From: an uncultured Clostridia bacterium
GTDB taxonomy: Bacteria; Bacillota; Clostridia; Peptostreptococcales; Anaerovoracaceae
Direction of reading: 5' to 3'
DNA: 29,407 bases
Assembly: GCA_938034165.1 (NCBI GenBank)
Contig: CALHKP010000051.1
Location: forward strand, 1-29,407
This document shows positions 1 through 7,583 of the stretch, one piece after another; the first letter of the stretch is position 1; every line of letters starts with the position of its first letter. The translations under genes and the position numbers were made by a program. Under the pieces are notes generated by a model. That model was not told the origin of the DNA. It was given only the letters and a program-made list of their open reading frames with translations, and ran no database searches.

Positions 1-33
1 GAAGCCAAACAAATAGAACAAATAAGCCTCGGC

Positions 34-62
34 TTGACAAAAAAAGTAATAAAATGTAAGAT
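34..62 (+). promoter_or_regulatory. Sigma-A promoter of the SCIFF operon
   Basis: A perfect -35 box TTGACA lies at 34-39, followed by a 17-base spacer and a weaker -10 box TAAGAT at 57-62. Transcription would start near position 69 and reach scfA after a leader of about 50 bases. No other convincing promoter precedes the operon. Confidence 0.6.
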
Positions 63-120
63 ATAGTATGGTAATTTGTTTATACAATATCAATCTATTT
101 ATAAAGGAAAGGTGAATAAA

Positions 121-264
121 ATGGAAAGAATTAAGACTATAGAAACAAGAGATTTAGAAAAGAGCCTTAAGAACGGCGGATGCGGCGAATGCCAGACTTC
201 ATGCCAGTCAGCATGCAAGACTTCATGCGGAGTAGCTAACCAGGAGTGTGAAAACAAGAACTAA
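121..264 (+). CDS. scfA: SCIFF ranthipeptide precursor
   Basis: This 47-residue precursor peptide has Six Cysteines In a Forty-Five-residue peptide. The core begins GGCGECQTSCQSACKTSC and ends with a sixth Cys before the C-terminal ENKN; the leader is MERIKTIETRDLEKSLKN. In this family the adjacent radical SAM enzyme forms sulfur-to-carbon thioether links between Cys and downstream residues. The start is ATG 121 because a purine-rich AAAGGAAAGGTG stands 5-6 bases upstream. A longer in-frame reading from position 76 adds residues unlike the family. The stop is 1 base before the maturase ATG, so the two are co-transcribed and probably translationally coupled. The biological role of SCIFF is not established; a signalling role has been suggested in clostridia. 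Confidence 0.95.
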   Translation: MERIKTIETRDLEKSLKNGGCGECQTSCQSACKTSCGVANQECENKN

Positions 265-265
265 T

Positions 266-1645
266 ATGGTACATCAATATAAACTAAACGGTTACAATAT
301 CGTTCTTGACGTTTATAGTGGTTCAGTTCATTTGGTGGATGATGTGGCTTATGACATCATCCAACTTTTTTGTTCAGAAACCAAAGAAGCAATCGTCGAG
401 AAGATGTTAGAAAAGTATAATGACAGAGAAGATGTCACAAGGGAAGAACTCTGGGAAGTTCTTGAACAAGTGGAAAGCCTCAAGGAAAATCGCAAGCTTT
501 TCACTGATGATATCTTTGAACCGAATGCAAACGATCTGAAGAACAGACACACAGAGGTGAAGGCTCTTTGTCTTCATGTGGCACATACCTGTAACTTGAC
601 TTGTTCATACTGCTTTGCGGGACAGGGCAAGTTCAAGGGTGAGCGCGCAATTATGTCTCTCGATACAGCCAAGAGAGCTATTGATTTTCTGATCGAAAAC
701 TCAGGAAACAGAAGAAACCTGGAGGTTGACTTCTTTGGTGGTGAGCCTCTTCTTAACATGGACGTGATTAAGGAAGTTGTGGCTTACGCAAGATCTATAG
801 AAAAAGAGCATGACAAGAATTTCAGATTCACTCTTACTACTAACGGCGTTGACATCGATGATGATGTAATAGAATTTGCCAACAAAGAAATGCACAATGT
901 AGTTCTCAGTCTTGACGGCCGAAAAGAGGTTCATGACAGGGAGAGAAGAACTGTTTCCGGCGAAGGAAGCTACGATATTATCTTGCCTAAGTTCAAGAAG
1001 CTTGTAGAGGCAAGAGGCGGAAAAGGTTATTATATGAGAGGTACTTATACTCACTATAATACTGATTTCACAGAGGATATTTTCCACATGGCTGACATGG
1101 GATTCACTGAGCTTTCCATGGAGCCTGTAGTATGCCCCTCTGACAGCCCTTTTGCTTTGACAGAAGAAGACCTGCCTGTTCTATTCGAACAGTATGAGAT
1201 TCTTGCAAAGGAAATGCTCAAGAGAGAAAAAGAAGGCAGAGGATTTACATTCTATCATTATATGCTGGATTTGAATCACGGTCCTTGCATCTACAAGAGA
1301 ATTTCGGGCTGTGGTTCCGGAACTGAATACTTTGCTGTAACTCCATGGGGAGACCTTTACCCTTGCCACCAGTTTGTAGGTGAAGAAGCTTACAAGATGG
1401 GGGACATCTGGAACGGAGTGACTGCAGAGGAAACAAGGGACAAGTTCAAAATGTGCAACGTGTATGCCAGAGAAGAGTGCAGTGACTGCTGGGCAAAGCT
1501 TTACTGCAGCGGCGGTTGTGCTGCTAACGGATACCACGCTACGGGAGATATAACCGGAGTCTACGAGTATGGATGTGAGCTGTTCAAGAAGAGAATGGAA
1601 TGTGCAATCATGCTTCAGATTGCCCGTAAAAATGAGGGATTATAA
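266..1645 (+). CDS. scfB: SCIFF peptide maturase (radical SAM/SPASM, thioether-forming)
   Basis: This 459-residue radical SAM enzyme is expected to install thioether crosslinks in the SCIFF peptide encoded just upstream. The N-terminal ~100 residues (starting MVHQYKLNGYNIVLD) look like the peptide-binding RRE-type region. The radical SAM cluster motif CNLTCSYC follows, with C109, C113 and C116 for the SAM-binding 4Fe-4S cluster, then a GGEPLLN segment. The C-terminal third is a Cys-rich SPASM domain (CGSG, CHQF, CNVYAREECSDCW, CSGGC and a final Cys) for auxiliary clusters. I chose ATG 266 over GTG 248 because it matches the usual family N-terminus and follows the scfA stop by 1 base; the GTG would sit within 2 bases of the AGGAG. 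The stop overlaps the next ATG (TAATG). Confidence 0.95.
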   Translation: MVHQYKLNGYNIVLDVYSGSVHLVDDVAYDIIQLFCSETKEAIVEKMLEKYNDREDVTREELWEVLEQVESLKENRKLFTDDIFEPNANDLKNRHTEVKALCLHVAHTCNLTCSYCFAGQGKFKGERAIMSLDTAKRAIDFLIENSGNRRNLEVDFFGGEPLLNMDVIKEVVAYARSIEKEHDKNFRFTLTTNGVDIDDDVIEFANKEMHNVVLSLDGRKEVHDRERRTVSGEGSYDIILPKFKKLVEARGGKGYYMRGTYTHYNTDFTEDIFHMADMGFTELSMEPVVCPSDSPFALTEEDLPVLFEQYEILAKEMLKREKEGRGFTFYHYMLDLNHGPCIYKRISGCGSGTEYFAVTPWGDLYPCHQFVGEEAYKMGDIWNGVTAEETRDKFKMCNVYAREECSDCWAKLYCSGGCAANGYHATGDITGVYEYGCELFKKRMECAIMLQIARKNEGL

Positions 1646-2394
1646 TGAGAATCAACAAATACATTGCTCAGTCAGGTCTTACAAGCAGACGTAAGGCTGA
1701 CGATCTGATAAGAAACGGAAATGTCACAGTAAACAATATGGTCCTTAAGGAGCCGGGATATGATGTCAAAGAAGGCGACATTGTAGAAGTTAACGGCAGA
1801 AGAATCGATTCCAAAGAAGAAAAGGTTTATATTCTTTTGAACAAGCCTCTGGGATATATAACCACTGTAGAAGATGACAAGGGAAGACCTACTGTTATGG
1901 AACTGGTTGCTGATGTTGATGCGAGACTCTTTCCGGTTGGACGACTGGATTACAATACATCGGGTATGCTCCTTATGACCAATGATGGTGATTTTGCATA
2001 TAAGGTTTCTCATCCGAAACACGAGATGACGAAGACTTACAGAGCAAGAGTTGCCGGTATGCTGTCAGATCTGAAATGTTCCAAACTTAGAAGAGGTGTG
2101 GACATCGGCGGATTTGTCACATCGAGATCACAGGTAAAAATCGTAAAAGATATGCCTAGATCCACAATTGTGGATATTACAATTCACGAAGGCAAGAACC
2201 GTCAGGTTCGTAAGATGTTCGCTGCCGTTGGAAACGAAGTGCAGGAACTGAAGAGAATAGCTATAGGCGACATCAAAATCGGAAGACTTGCAGAAGGTCA
2301 CTATCGTAAACTGACAAGGGAAGAAGTGGCTTATCTGAAAGGTGAAACCGAAAGACCGCCGCAGGCTGTTTACAGAAAAAAATATAAGAAATAA
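1645..2394 (+). CDS. rluB: rRNA pseudouridine synthase, RsuA/RluB family
   Basis: This 249-residue protein probably isomerises one uridine in 23S rRNA (RluB-like) to pseudouridine. Residues 1-60 form an S4 RNA-binding domain (INKYIAQSGLTSRRKADDLI), followed by the catalytic domain with the GRLDYNTSGML motif, in which D102 is the expected catalytic aspartate. The C-terminal NRQVRKMFAAVG segment is also typical. The ATG overlaps the maturase stop by 1 base, which indicates translational coupling. Family membership is clear; the exact target uridine (RluB, RluE, RluF or RsuA type) is not. The pairing with the SCIFF genes is probably only positional. Confidence 0.92.
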   Translation: MRINKYIAQSGLTSRRKADDLIRNGNVTVNNMVLKEPGYDVKEGDIVEVNGRRIDSKEEKVYILLNKPLGYITTVEDDKGRPTVMELVADVDARLFPVGRLDYNTSGMLLMTNDGDFAYKVSHPKHEMTKTYRARVAGMLSDLKCSKLRRGVDIGGFVTSRSQVKIVKDMPRSTIVDITIHEGKNRQVRKMFAAVGNEVQELKRIAIGDIKIGRLAEGHYRKLTREEVAYLKGETERPPQAVYRKKYKK

Positions 2395-2395
2395 A

Positions 2396-2420
2396 AAAGA
2401 GCCGGTTCGTCCGGCTCTTT
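2396..2420. terminator. Bidirectional intrinsic terminator between rluB and kal
   Basis: Perfect 10-bp stem AAAGAGCCGG / CCGGCTCTTT around a 5-base loop, with A residues on one flank and T residues on the other. It lies 2 bases after the rluB stop and 12 bases beyond the convergent kal stop, so it can end both transcripts. Confidence 0.9.
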
Positions 2421-2432
2421 CTCGTTGTATGA

Positions 2433-2825
2433 CTATTTTCTCTTGAATTCTTTTGGAGTTACGCAAGTTCCTGTAGCTCTTGCAACTACGATTGGTTCTT
2501 CTAAGAAGTCTGCAGCTGAAGCGTTAACGTCTTTTCTTGAAACGATAACTTTTCTAGCTTCGAAGCTCATCTTTCTTGAAGTGTTTCCGATTTTTGTGAT
2601 TTCGCCAACTGCTTCGATGTAGTCTCCAGCGTAAGTTGGAGCAAGGAATTCTACGTTGTCATAAGCACAGAAAAGACCTTCGTCTCCGTCAAGCTTAATT
2701 AGAAGTTCAGTAGCAACGTCTCCGAAAAGGTGAACCATGTGAGCTCCATCTACAAGTTCTCCACCGTAGTGAGCATCTTTAGCTGACATTCTTACTCTGA
2801 TCATTGATGTAATTTTTTCTTCCAT
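2433..2825 (-). CDS. kal: 3-aminobutyryl-CoA ammonia-lyase (hotdog fold)
   Basis: This 130-residue single-domain hotdog protein should eliminate ammonia from L-3-aminobutyryl-CoA to give crotonyl-CoA, a late step of anaerobic lysine fermentation. Recognisable segments are MSAKDAHYGGELVDGA near the N-terminus, HLFGDVATELLIKLDGDEGL, then EFLAPTYAGDYIEAVGEI with the AGDY turn usual in hotdog strands. The length matches known Kal proteins. The start ATG follows CAAAGGAGATTTAACA. It is transcribed away from the sigma-54 activator gene and preceded by both a sigma-A and a sigma-54 type promoter. Context with kdd and kam genes makes Kal far more likely than a generic thioesterase of the same fold. 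Confidence 0.88.
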   Translation of the reverse strand: MEEKITSMIRVRMSAKDAHYGGELVDGAHMVHLFGDVATELLIKLDGDEGLFCAYDNVEFLAPTYAGDYIEAVGEITKIGNTSRKMSFEARKVIVSRKDVNASAADFLEEPIVVARATGTCVTPKEFKRK

Positions 2826-2872
2826 TGTTAAATCTCCTTTGTACTAATAAATAATATTAAACAGATAACTAT

Positions 2873-2901
2873 ATTATAGTCTTCTATTTGAACTCTGTAA
2901 A
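2873..2901 (-). promoter_or_regulatory. Sigma-A promoter of kal
   Basis: Read on the minus strand: -35 TTTACA (plus coordinates 2896-2901), 17-base spacer, perfect -10 TATAAT (2873-2878). It lies immediately downstream of the sigma-54 type element and would add basal transcription of kal. Confidence 0.6.
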
Positions 2902-2908
2902 TATTAAT

Positions 2909-2924
2909 TGCAAAATGTGTGCCA
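2909..2924 (-). promoter_or_regulatory. Sigma-54 (-24/-12) promoter of kal
   Basis: The minus strand reads TGGCACACATTTTGCA, a full match to the sigma-54 consensus TGGCAC-N5-TTGCA with the invariant GG and GC 10 bases apart. It points at kal, giving a leader of about 70 bases. The activator gene starts about 70 bp away on the other strand. Confidence 0.85.
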
Positions 2925-2994
2925 ATGGTTTATCATTGAAATTACGTGAAAAGTGAACCGAAATGTGTTCGAATGGCTGAGAGGTGAACTGAAA

Positions 2995-5067
2995 ATGACA
3001 CAGAAATATGGAACGAACAGGGTGCTGGAGCCTAAGCATGTACTGCCTACATCGGCTTGGAGGCTTGATAATTCAAGGCAAATCGCACCTTCGGAAATAA
3101 GGATTTCAATCAAAAGGATACATGTGGAGAGAACCAGCTTCAAAGAAATTTGTCTCGAGTCCAACAACAACGAGGAAAGAATCAGGCAGAAAATCATAGA
3201 TATTGTCATAAGAAGGGGGAAACTGCATAATCCTGTAACCGATACGGGAGGACTTTTCTATGGAGTTGTATCCGAAATCGGGTCAGAATACAAAAATTAC
3301 AAAGGCTTCAAAGTCGGCGATGCTGTTATCTGTAATGCTTCCATGGCTTCCATTCCGGCGTACATTGATAATGTAACTTCTATAGATATGGCATACGGGC
3401 AGATAGATGTGGACGGATATGCGATTTTGTATGATGAGGTGCCACTTATCAGAAAACCGGAAAAGCTTCCTATAGACCTGCTTCTTTTTACCTTTGATGA
3501 ATCAGGAACTCTGTACAGAATAAGTAACAGCGCTGTAGGCAAGCGAAAATTCCTGGTAGTTGGAAACAATCTGCTGTCAAACCTCTTGTTTGGCTGCGCT
3601 ATCAGAAAAGTTGCAATCGAAGGTGCCGAGGTTGTATGCCTCCTTGACAAAAAGACCGAGCGAGTGGTAACCGGTGACAGTATTGACAGACTGACAAAGA
3701 AAATCTTCACGAAGGTTCATTATATAGACATCCTAAAACCTATGGAATATCTTGATGCGGTTGACGGAGATTCTCTTTTTGACCTTTCGGTAAACTGCGC
3801 TGACATACCGGGCGCCGAAACTATTAATATTCTCGCAACAAAGAGTGGAGGAACCGTTGTTTTTGCAAATCTCATAAACAACTACAATATTTCCCTTTAT
3901 ATAACGGAATCTATTTCCAGACAGCTTGATATCAGATGTGCAGATGGATATCTTGAGGCTTACGATCAGTTTGACATAGAAATAGTAAGGGAACTTGCTC
4001 CTTATATGGAGGATGCCAAGACCGAAGCGGCTTTGATCTCTGAGGAGAATACATATTCTTCGGGAATACAGGCAAAGCTTGCGGAAATGACCGGAAGTGC
4101 GGCCCTTTTCGATGACTTTATCTGTGACAGCCATGCTATGCGAAATGTGTTTAACGAGATGATTACGGTATCAAAGTATGACTGTAACGTTTTGATAACC
4201 GGCGAAACCGGTGTGGGAAAGGAAAAGGTTGCCAATATAATTCACAAAAACAGCAATAGAAAGATGCAGCCTTTTATCAAAGTTAACTGTGCCTCGGTTT
4301 CTCCGAGTCTTATAGAGTCTGAATTCTTCGGATACGAGAAGGGCGCTTTTACCGGTGCTTCTTCGAACGGCAAGAAGGGTTATTTTGAACTTGCGGACAA
4401 TGGGACTTTGTTCTTGGACGAAATAGGTGAGCTTCCTCCGGATATGCAGGCTAAGCTTCTGAGGGTTATTCAAGACGGCGAGTTTTATCGCGTAGGGGGA
4501 ACTGTACCGGTGAAGACTAATGTGAGACTGATTTCTGCGACGAACAGGGAATTGGAAGAGGCTATATATGAAGGGGCTTTCAGAAGGGATCTCTATTACA
4601 GATTGAATGTTGTCAGAATAAGGGTTCCGTCTCTGAGAGAAAGAAGTACGGATATTCCGCTTTTGGTGAACCATTTCCTGACAAAGTACGGGGACAAGTT
4701 TGATGTAACCAGAACTGCAGACGATGATGCTGTTGAATATCTTCAGCAGTGCAACTGGCCCGGAAATATTAGGGAACTGGAAAATGTGGTGCAGAGGCTC
4801 ATAATAACATCCAAGAGCTCCAGCATAACTTTGTTGGATGTAATGAGGGAACTTCACTCTGAAGTCTTTGATGTGAGCACTTCGGTTGAGGATGAACCGG
4901 AATTAGAAGAAATGGAGGAATTCAGCCTGGATGTGATGGTGTCTAACTTCGAAAAGAATATAATCAAGCATGCCTGTGAGAAGTACGGATCCACGAGAAA
5001 AGCGGCCAAAGCCATTGGAATCAGCCAGACACAGTTAGTAAGAAAGAAGAAAAAGTACATGATTTAG
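2995..5067 (+). CDS. Sigma-54-dependent activator with a degenerate Kdd-like sensor domain
   Basis: This 690-residue bacterial enhancer-binding protein has an unusual sensor. Residues 1 to about 345 align end to end with the two Kdd enzymes encoded next door: YGTNRVLEPKHVLP against YGTHRVLEPAGVLP, GKLHNP against GKHKNP, and VDGYAILY against IKGQAILF. The NAD-binding loop GGGGKSG of Kdd has become GNNLLSN (from about residue 190), so catalysis is probably lost. The AAA+ domain follows: Walker A GETGVGKE (403), an intact GAFTGA loop (450-455) that contacts sigma-54, and Walker B FLDE (D475). A Fis-type helix-turn-helix (AAKAIGISQTQLVRKKKKY) ends the protein. I chose ATG 2995 because GAGAGGTG precedes it and the protein then starts like Kdd; GTG 2953 lacks a site. 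It probably controls kal and kdd1. The ligand is unknown; a pathway intermediate or a nucleotide cofactor is a reasonable guess. Confidence 0.9.
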   Translation: MTQKYGTNRVLEPKHVLPTSAWRLDNSRQIAPSEIRISIKRIHVERTSFKEICLESNNNEERIRQKIIDIVIRRGKLHNPVTDTGGLFYGVVSEIGSEYKNYKGFKVGDAVICNASMASIPAYIDNVTSIDMAYGQIDVDGYAILYDEVPLIRKPEKLPIDLLLFTFDESGTLYRISNSAVGKRKFLVVGNNLLSNLLFGCAIRKVAIEGAEVVCLLDKKTERVVTGDSIDRLTKKIFTKVHYIDILKPMEYLDAVDGDSLFDLSVNCADIPGAETINILATKSGGTVVFANLINNYNISLYITESISRQLDIRCADGYLEAYDQFDIEIVRELAPYMEDAKTEAALISEENTYSSGIQAKLAEMTGSAALFDDFICDSHAMRNVFNEMITVSKYDCNVLITGETGVGKEKVANIIHKNSNRKMQPFIKVNCASVSPSLIESEFFGYEKGAFTGASSNGKKGYFELADNGTLFLDEIGELPPDMQAKLLRVIQDGEFYRVGGTVPVKTNVRLISATNRELEEAIYEGAFRRDLYYRLNVVRIRVPSLRERSTDIPLLVNHFLTKYGDKFDVTRTADDDAVEYLQQCNWPGNIRELENVVQRLIITSKSSSITLLDVMRELHSEVFDVSTSVEDEPELEEMEEFSLDVMVSNFEKNIIKHACEKYGSTRKAAKAIGISQTQLVRKKKKYMI

Positions 5068-5153
5068 GTGTCTTTGAATATCAGATACGAAAACGAATCA
5101 AATGGAGCAGCATTGACCCAAAAATGGATGAAAATTGAAGAAATTAAAAAATA

Positions 5154-5177
5154 AACCGTTGGAAACAACGGTTTTTC
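5154..5177 (+). terminator. Terminator of the sigma-54 activator gene
   Basis: Perfect 8-bp stem AACCGTTG / CAACGGTT closed by a GAAA tetraloop and followed by a T run. It ends only a few bases before the -24 element of the kdd1 promoter, so activator and kdd1 transcripts are cleanly separated. Confidence 0.9.
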
Positions 5178-5181
5178 ATTT

Positions 5182-5197
5182 TGGCACGAGTCTTGCT
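5182..5197 (+). promoter_or_regulatory. Sigma-54 (-24/-12) promoter of kdd1
   Basis: TGGCACGAGTCTTGCT matches TGGCAC-N5-TTGC exactly, with GG and GC 10 bases apart. It drives the gene at 5265 through a leader of roughly 55 bases. Together with the kal element it brackets the activator gene. Confidence 0.9.
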
Positions 5198-5264
5198 TTA
5201 TATAATGGCGTGAAAAAAATAAAGAACAATTTTTTATATATGTAATTTTAGGAGGTAACTAATT

Positions 5265-6302
5265 ATGGAATTCAAAAAAGGCGATCGTTACGGTACACAC
5301 AGAGTATTAGAACCAGCAGGCGTTCTTCCACAGCCAGCTGATAAAGTAGATAACACAATGGAAATTTACGATAACGAAGTTCTTATCGATGTACAGACTC
5401 TTAACATCGACTCAGCTTCATTCACAGAAATCGAAAAGAGAGCTGACCACGACGTAGAAAAGATTAAGGAAATCATCATGGGAATCGTTGCTGAAACAGG
5501 AAAGCACAAGAACCCATGGACTGGTTCAGGCGGAATGCTTATCGGTACAGTTAAGGAAATCGGACCTAACTTCAAAGGACATCTAAAAGTTGGTGATAAG
5601 ATTGCTACACTTGTATCACTTTCACTTACACCACTTAAGATTGAAGAAATCCTTGACATCAGACCTGACATTGACCAGGTAGACATCAAGGGACAGGCTA
5701 TCCTGTTCGAAAGCGGAATCTACGCTGTTCTTCCTGAAGATATTCCTGAAAACCTTGCTCTTTCAGTTCTTGACGTTGCAGGTGCTCCTGCTCAGACTGC
5801 TAAGATCGTTCAGCCTGGTAACACAGTTGTTATCCTTGGCGGTGGCGGAAAATCAGGTATGCTTTGCTGTCAGATGGCTAAGCTTGAAGCAGGCATCACT
5901 GGTAAAGTTATCTGCGTAGACGGATTCCAGGGTTCAATTGACAGAGCTAAGAGCGTAGACGTTGCTGACGAATACATCGTTGCTGACGCTACAGATGCTG
6001 TTGCTATGTATGAAAAGATTAGCGAACTGACTGACGGTGAACTTGCTGACGTAGTAATCAACGTAGTAAACATCCCTAACACAGAAATGGCTTCAATCAT
6101 GGCTTGTAAGGATGAAGGTATGGTTTACTTCTTCTCAATGGCTACAAACTTCACTAAGGCTGCTCTTGGTGCAGAAGGTGTTGGTAAAGACGTTGATATG
6201 CTTATCGGTAACGGATACACTAAGGGTCACGCAGAAATCGCTCTTGAATGCCTAAGATCAAACGAAAAGATCAGAACCCTGTTTGCTGAGCTTTACGCTT
6301 AA
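5265..6302 (+). CDS. kdd: L-erythro-3,5-diaminohexanoate dehydrogenase, copy 1
   Basis: This 345-residue enzyme is expected to oxidatively deaminate L-erythro-3,5-diaminohexanoate to 3-keto-5-aminohexanoate with NAD(P), step three of lysine fermentation. The N-terminal part carries YGTHRVLEPAGVLPQPAD and HKNPWTGSGGMLIGTV; the Rossmann dinucleotide loop is GGGGKSG at residues 192-198. A strong AGGAGG lies 8 bases before the ATG. It is monocistronic, with the sigma-54 promoter upstream and a terminator just downstream. It is closely similar along its whole length to the gene at 6536, and the two share long stretches of identical DNA near the 3' end, which suggests a recent duplication or gene conversion. 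2,4-diaminopentanoate dehydrogenase is another diamino-acid dehydrogenase, but the neighbouring kam genes favour Kdd. Confidence 0.9.
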   Translation: MEFKKGDRYGTHRVLEPAGVLPQPADKVDNTMEIYDNEVLIDVQTLNIDSASFTEIEKRADHDVEKIKEIIMGIVAETGKHKNPWTGSGGMLIGTVKEIGPNFKGHLKVGDKIATLVSLSLTPLKIEEILDIRPDIDQVDIKGQAILFESGIYAVLPEDIPENLALSVLDVAGAPAQTAKIVQPGNTVVILGGGGKSGMLCCQMAKLEAGITGKVICVDGFQGSIDRAKSVDVADEYIVADATDAVAMYEKISELTDGELADVVINVVNIPNTEMASIMACKDEGMVYFFSMATNFTKAALGAEGVGKDVDMLIGNGYTKGHAEIALECLRSNEKIRTLFAELYA

Positions 6303-6328
6303 TTAGAACAGACCTAAACATAAACTTT

Positions 6329-6358
6329 AATAGCGAACCGTAAGCGGTTCGCTATTTT
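6329..6358 (+). terminator. Terminator after kdd copy 1
   Basis: Perfect 12-bp stem AATAGCGAACCG / CGGTTCGCTATT around TAAG, followed by TTAA. This makes kdd1 a separate transcription unit from the downstream copy. Confidence 0.88.
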
Positions 6359-6429
6359 AAAGAAGGCGAACACAAATCGGTTCAGTTGTTATTTTTTTGT
6401 TAATCTTTTTATTTCCCTTCCGGAGGATG

Positions 6430-6459
6430 TAGACATTGGATACGGGGTTGATTTATAAT
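6430..6459 (+). promoter_or_regulatory. Sigma-A promoter of kdd copy 2
   Basis: -35 TAGACA at 6430-6435, 18-base spacer, perfect -10 TATAAT at 6454-6459, about 70 bases upstream of the kdd2 start. No consensus -24/-12 element is present, in contrast to kdd1. Confidence 0.6.
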
Positions 6460-6535
6460 TTAACTGTATTATGAAATTTGTGCTTTGATGCGCAACTTTA
6501 CAAAAATGTTTTTAAACTTTTAGGAGGAAAAGATT

Positions 6536-7567
6536 ATGAAAAAAGGATCCCCTTACGGAACACACAGAGTATTAGAACCAAAAGGAGTTCTTCCACAGCC
6601 GGCAGATAAGATTGACAACACAATGGAAATCTACGACAACGAAGTACTTATCAACGTGAAGACTTTAAACATTGACTCAGCTTCATTCACAGAAATCGAA
6701 AAGAGAGCTGATCACGATGTAGAAAAGATTAAGGAAATTATGCTTGATATCGTTGCTAAAGCCGGAAAACACAAGAACCCATGGACTGGTTCAGGCGGAA
6801 TGCTTATCGGTACAGTTGAACAGATCGGTGACAACTATGTTGGAGATCTGAAAGTTGGAGATAAGATTGCAACACTCGTATCACTTTCACTTACTCCATT
6901 AGTAATAGACGAAATTCTTGAAGTTAGACCTGAAATCGACCAGGTTGACATCAAGGGTCACGCAATCCTGTTCCAGAGCGGTATTTACGCAAAACTTCCT
7001 GAAGATATGCCTGAAGGACTTGCTCTTTCAGCATTAGACGTTGCAGGAGCTCCTGCTCAGACTGCTAAATTAGTACAGCCTGGTATGAAAGTTCTTGTTA
7101 TCGGTGGCGGCGGAAAATCAGGTCTTCTCTGCTTATACGAAGCAAAGAAGAGAGCTGGCGTAACTGGTCAGGTTATCTGTGCTGCTGGTTCACAGAAATC
7201 AGAAGACAGAGCAAGAAGCTTAAACCTTGCTGATGATTACTTCCATCTTGATGCTACAGACGCAGTTGCAATGTACAACAAGATCATGGAATTAACTGAT
7301 GGCGAACTTTGCGACGTAGTAATCAACGTAGTAAACATCGAAAACACAGAAATGGCTTCAATCCTTTCATGTAAGGATGACGGTCTTGTTTACTTCTTCT
7401 CAATGGCTACAAACTTCACTAAGGCTGCTCTTGGTGCAGAAGGTGTTGGTAAAGACGTTAACATGATCATCGGTAACGGATACACTAAGGGACACGCTGA
7501 AATCACTCTTCAGTGCCTGAGAGAACACGAAGGTCTGAGAAAGCTGTTCGCAGAAATGTACGCTTAA
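6536..7567 (+). CDS. kdd: L-erythro-3,5-diaminohexanoate dehydrogenase, copy 2
   Basis: This 343-residue paralogue of the upstream gene has the same motifs: YGTHRVLEPKGVLPQPAD, HKNPWTGSGGMLIGTV and the dinucleotide loop GGGGKSG, all intact. Differences are scattered, with a cluster just after the Rossmann loop (LLCLYEAKKRAGV against MLCCQMAKLEAGI) and in the cofactor-proximal stretch CAAGSQKSEDRA against CVDGFQGSIDRA. That region could affect NAD/NADP preference, which is an inference only. The ATG follows TTTTAGGAGGAAAAGATT. It is preceded by a sigma-A type promoter and followed by no strong U-tailed terminator, so read-through into kamA is possible. This copy may be the one expressed together with the kam operon. 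Confidence 0.9.
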   Translation: MKKGSPYGTHRVLEPKGVLPQPADKIDNTMEIYDNEVLINVKTLNIDSASFTEIEKRADHDVEKIKEIMLDIVAKAGKHKNPWTGSGGMLIGTVEQIGDNYVGDLKVGDKIATLVSLSLTPLVIDEILEVRPEIDQVDIKGHAILFQSGIYAKLPEDMPEGLALSALDVAGAPAQTAKLVQPGMKVLVIGGGGKSGLLCLYEAKKRAGVTGQVICAAGSQKSEDRARSLNLADDYFHLDATDAVAMYNKIMELTDGELCDVVINVVNIENTEMASILSCKDDGLVYFFSMATNFTKAALGAEGVGKDVNMIIGNGYTKGHAEITLQCLREHEGLRKLFAEMYA

Positions 7568-7583
7568 TTAAAAGCTGCATAAC

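Noticed and set aside
248..265. GTG start for the SCIFF maturase
   Set aside because: It would overlap the scfA coding region and sits almost on the AGGAG; ATG 266 gives the usual family N-terminus.
6437..6452. Possible sigma-54 element TTGGATACGGGGTTGATT upstream of kdd2
   Set aside because: The -12 GC is replaced by GA and the -24 box is TGGATA instead of TGGCAC; the good TATAAT with -35 TAGACA explains the region better.
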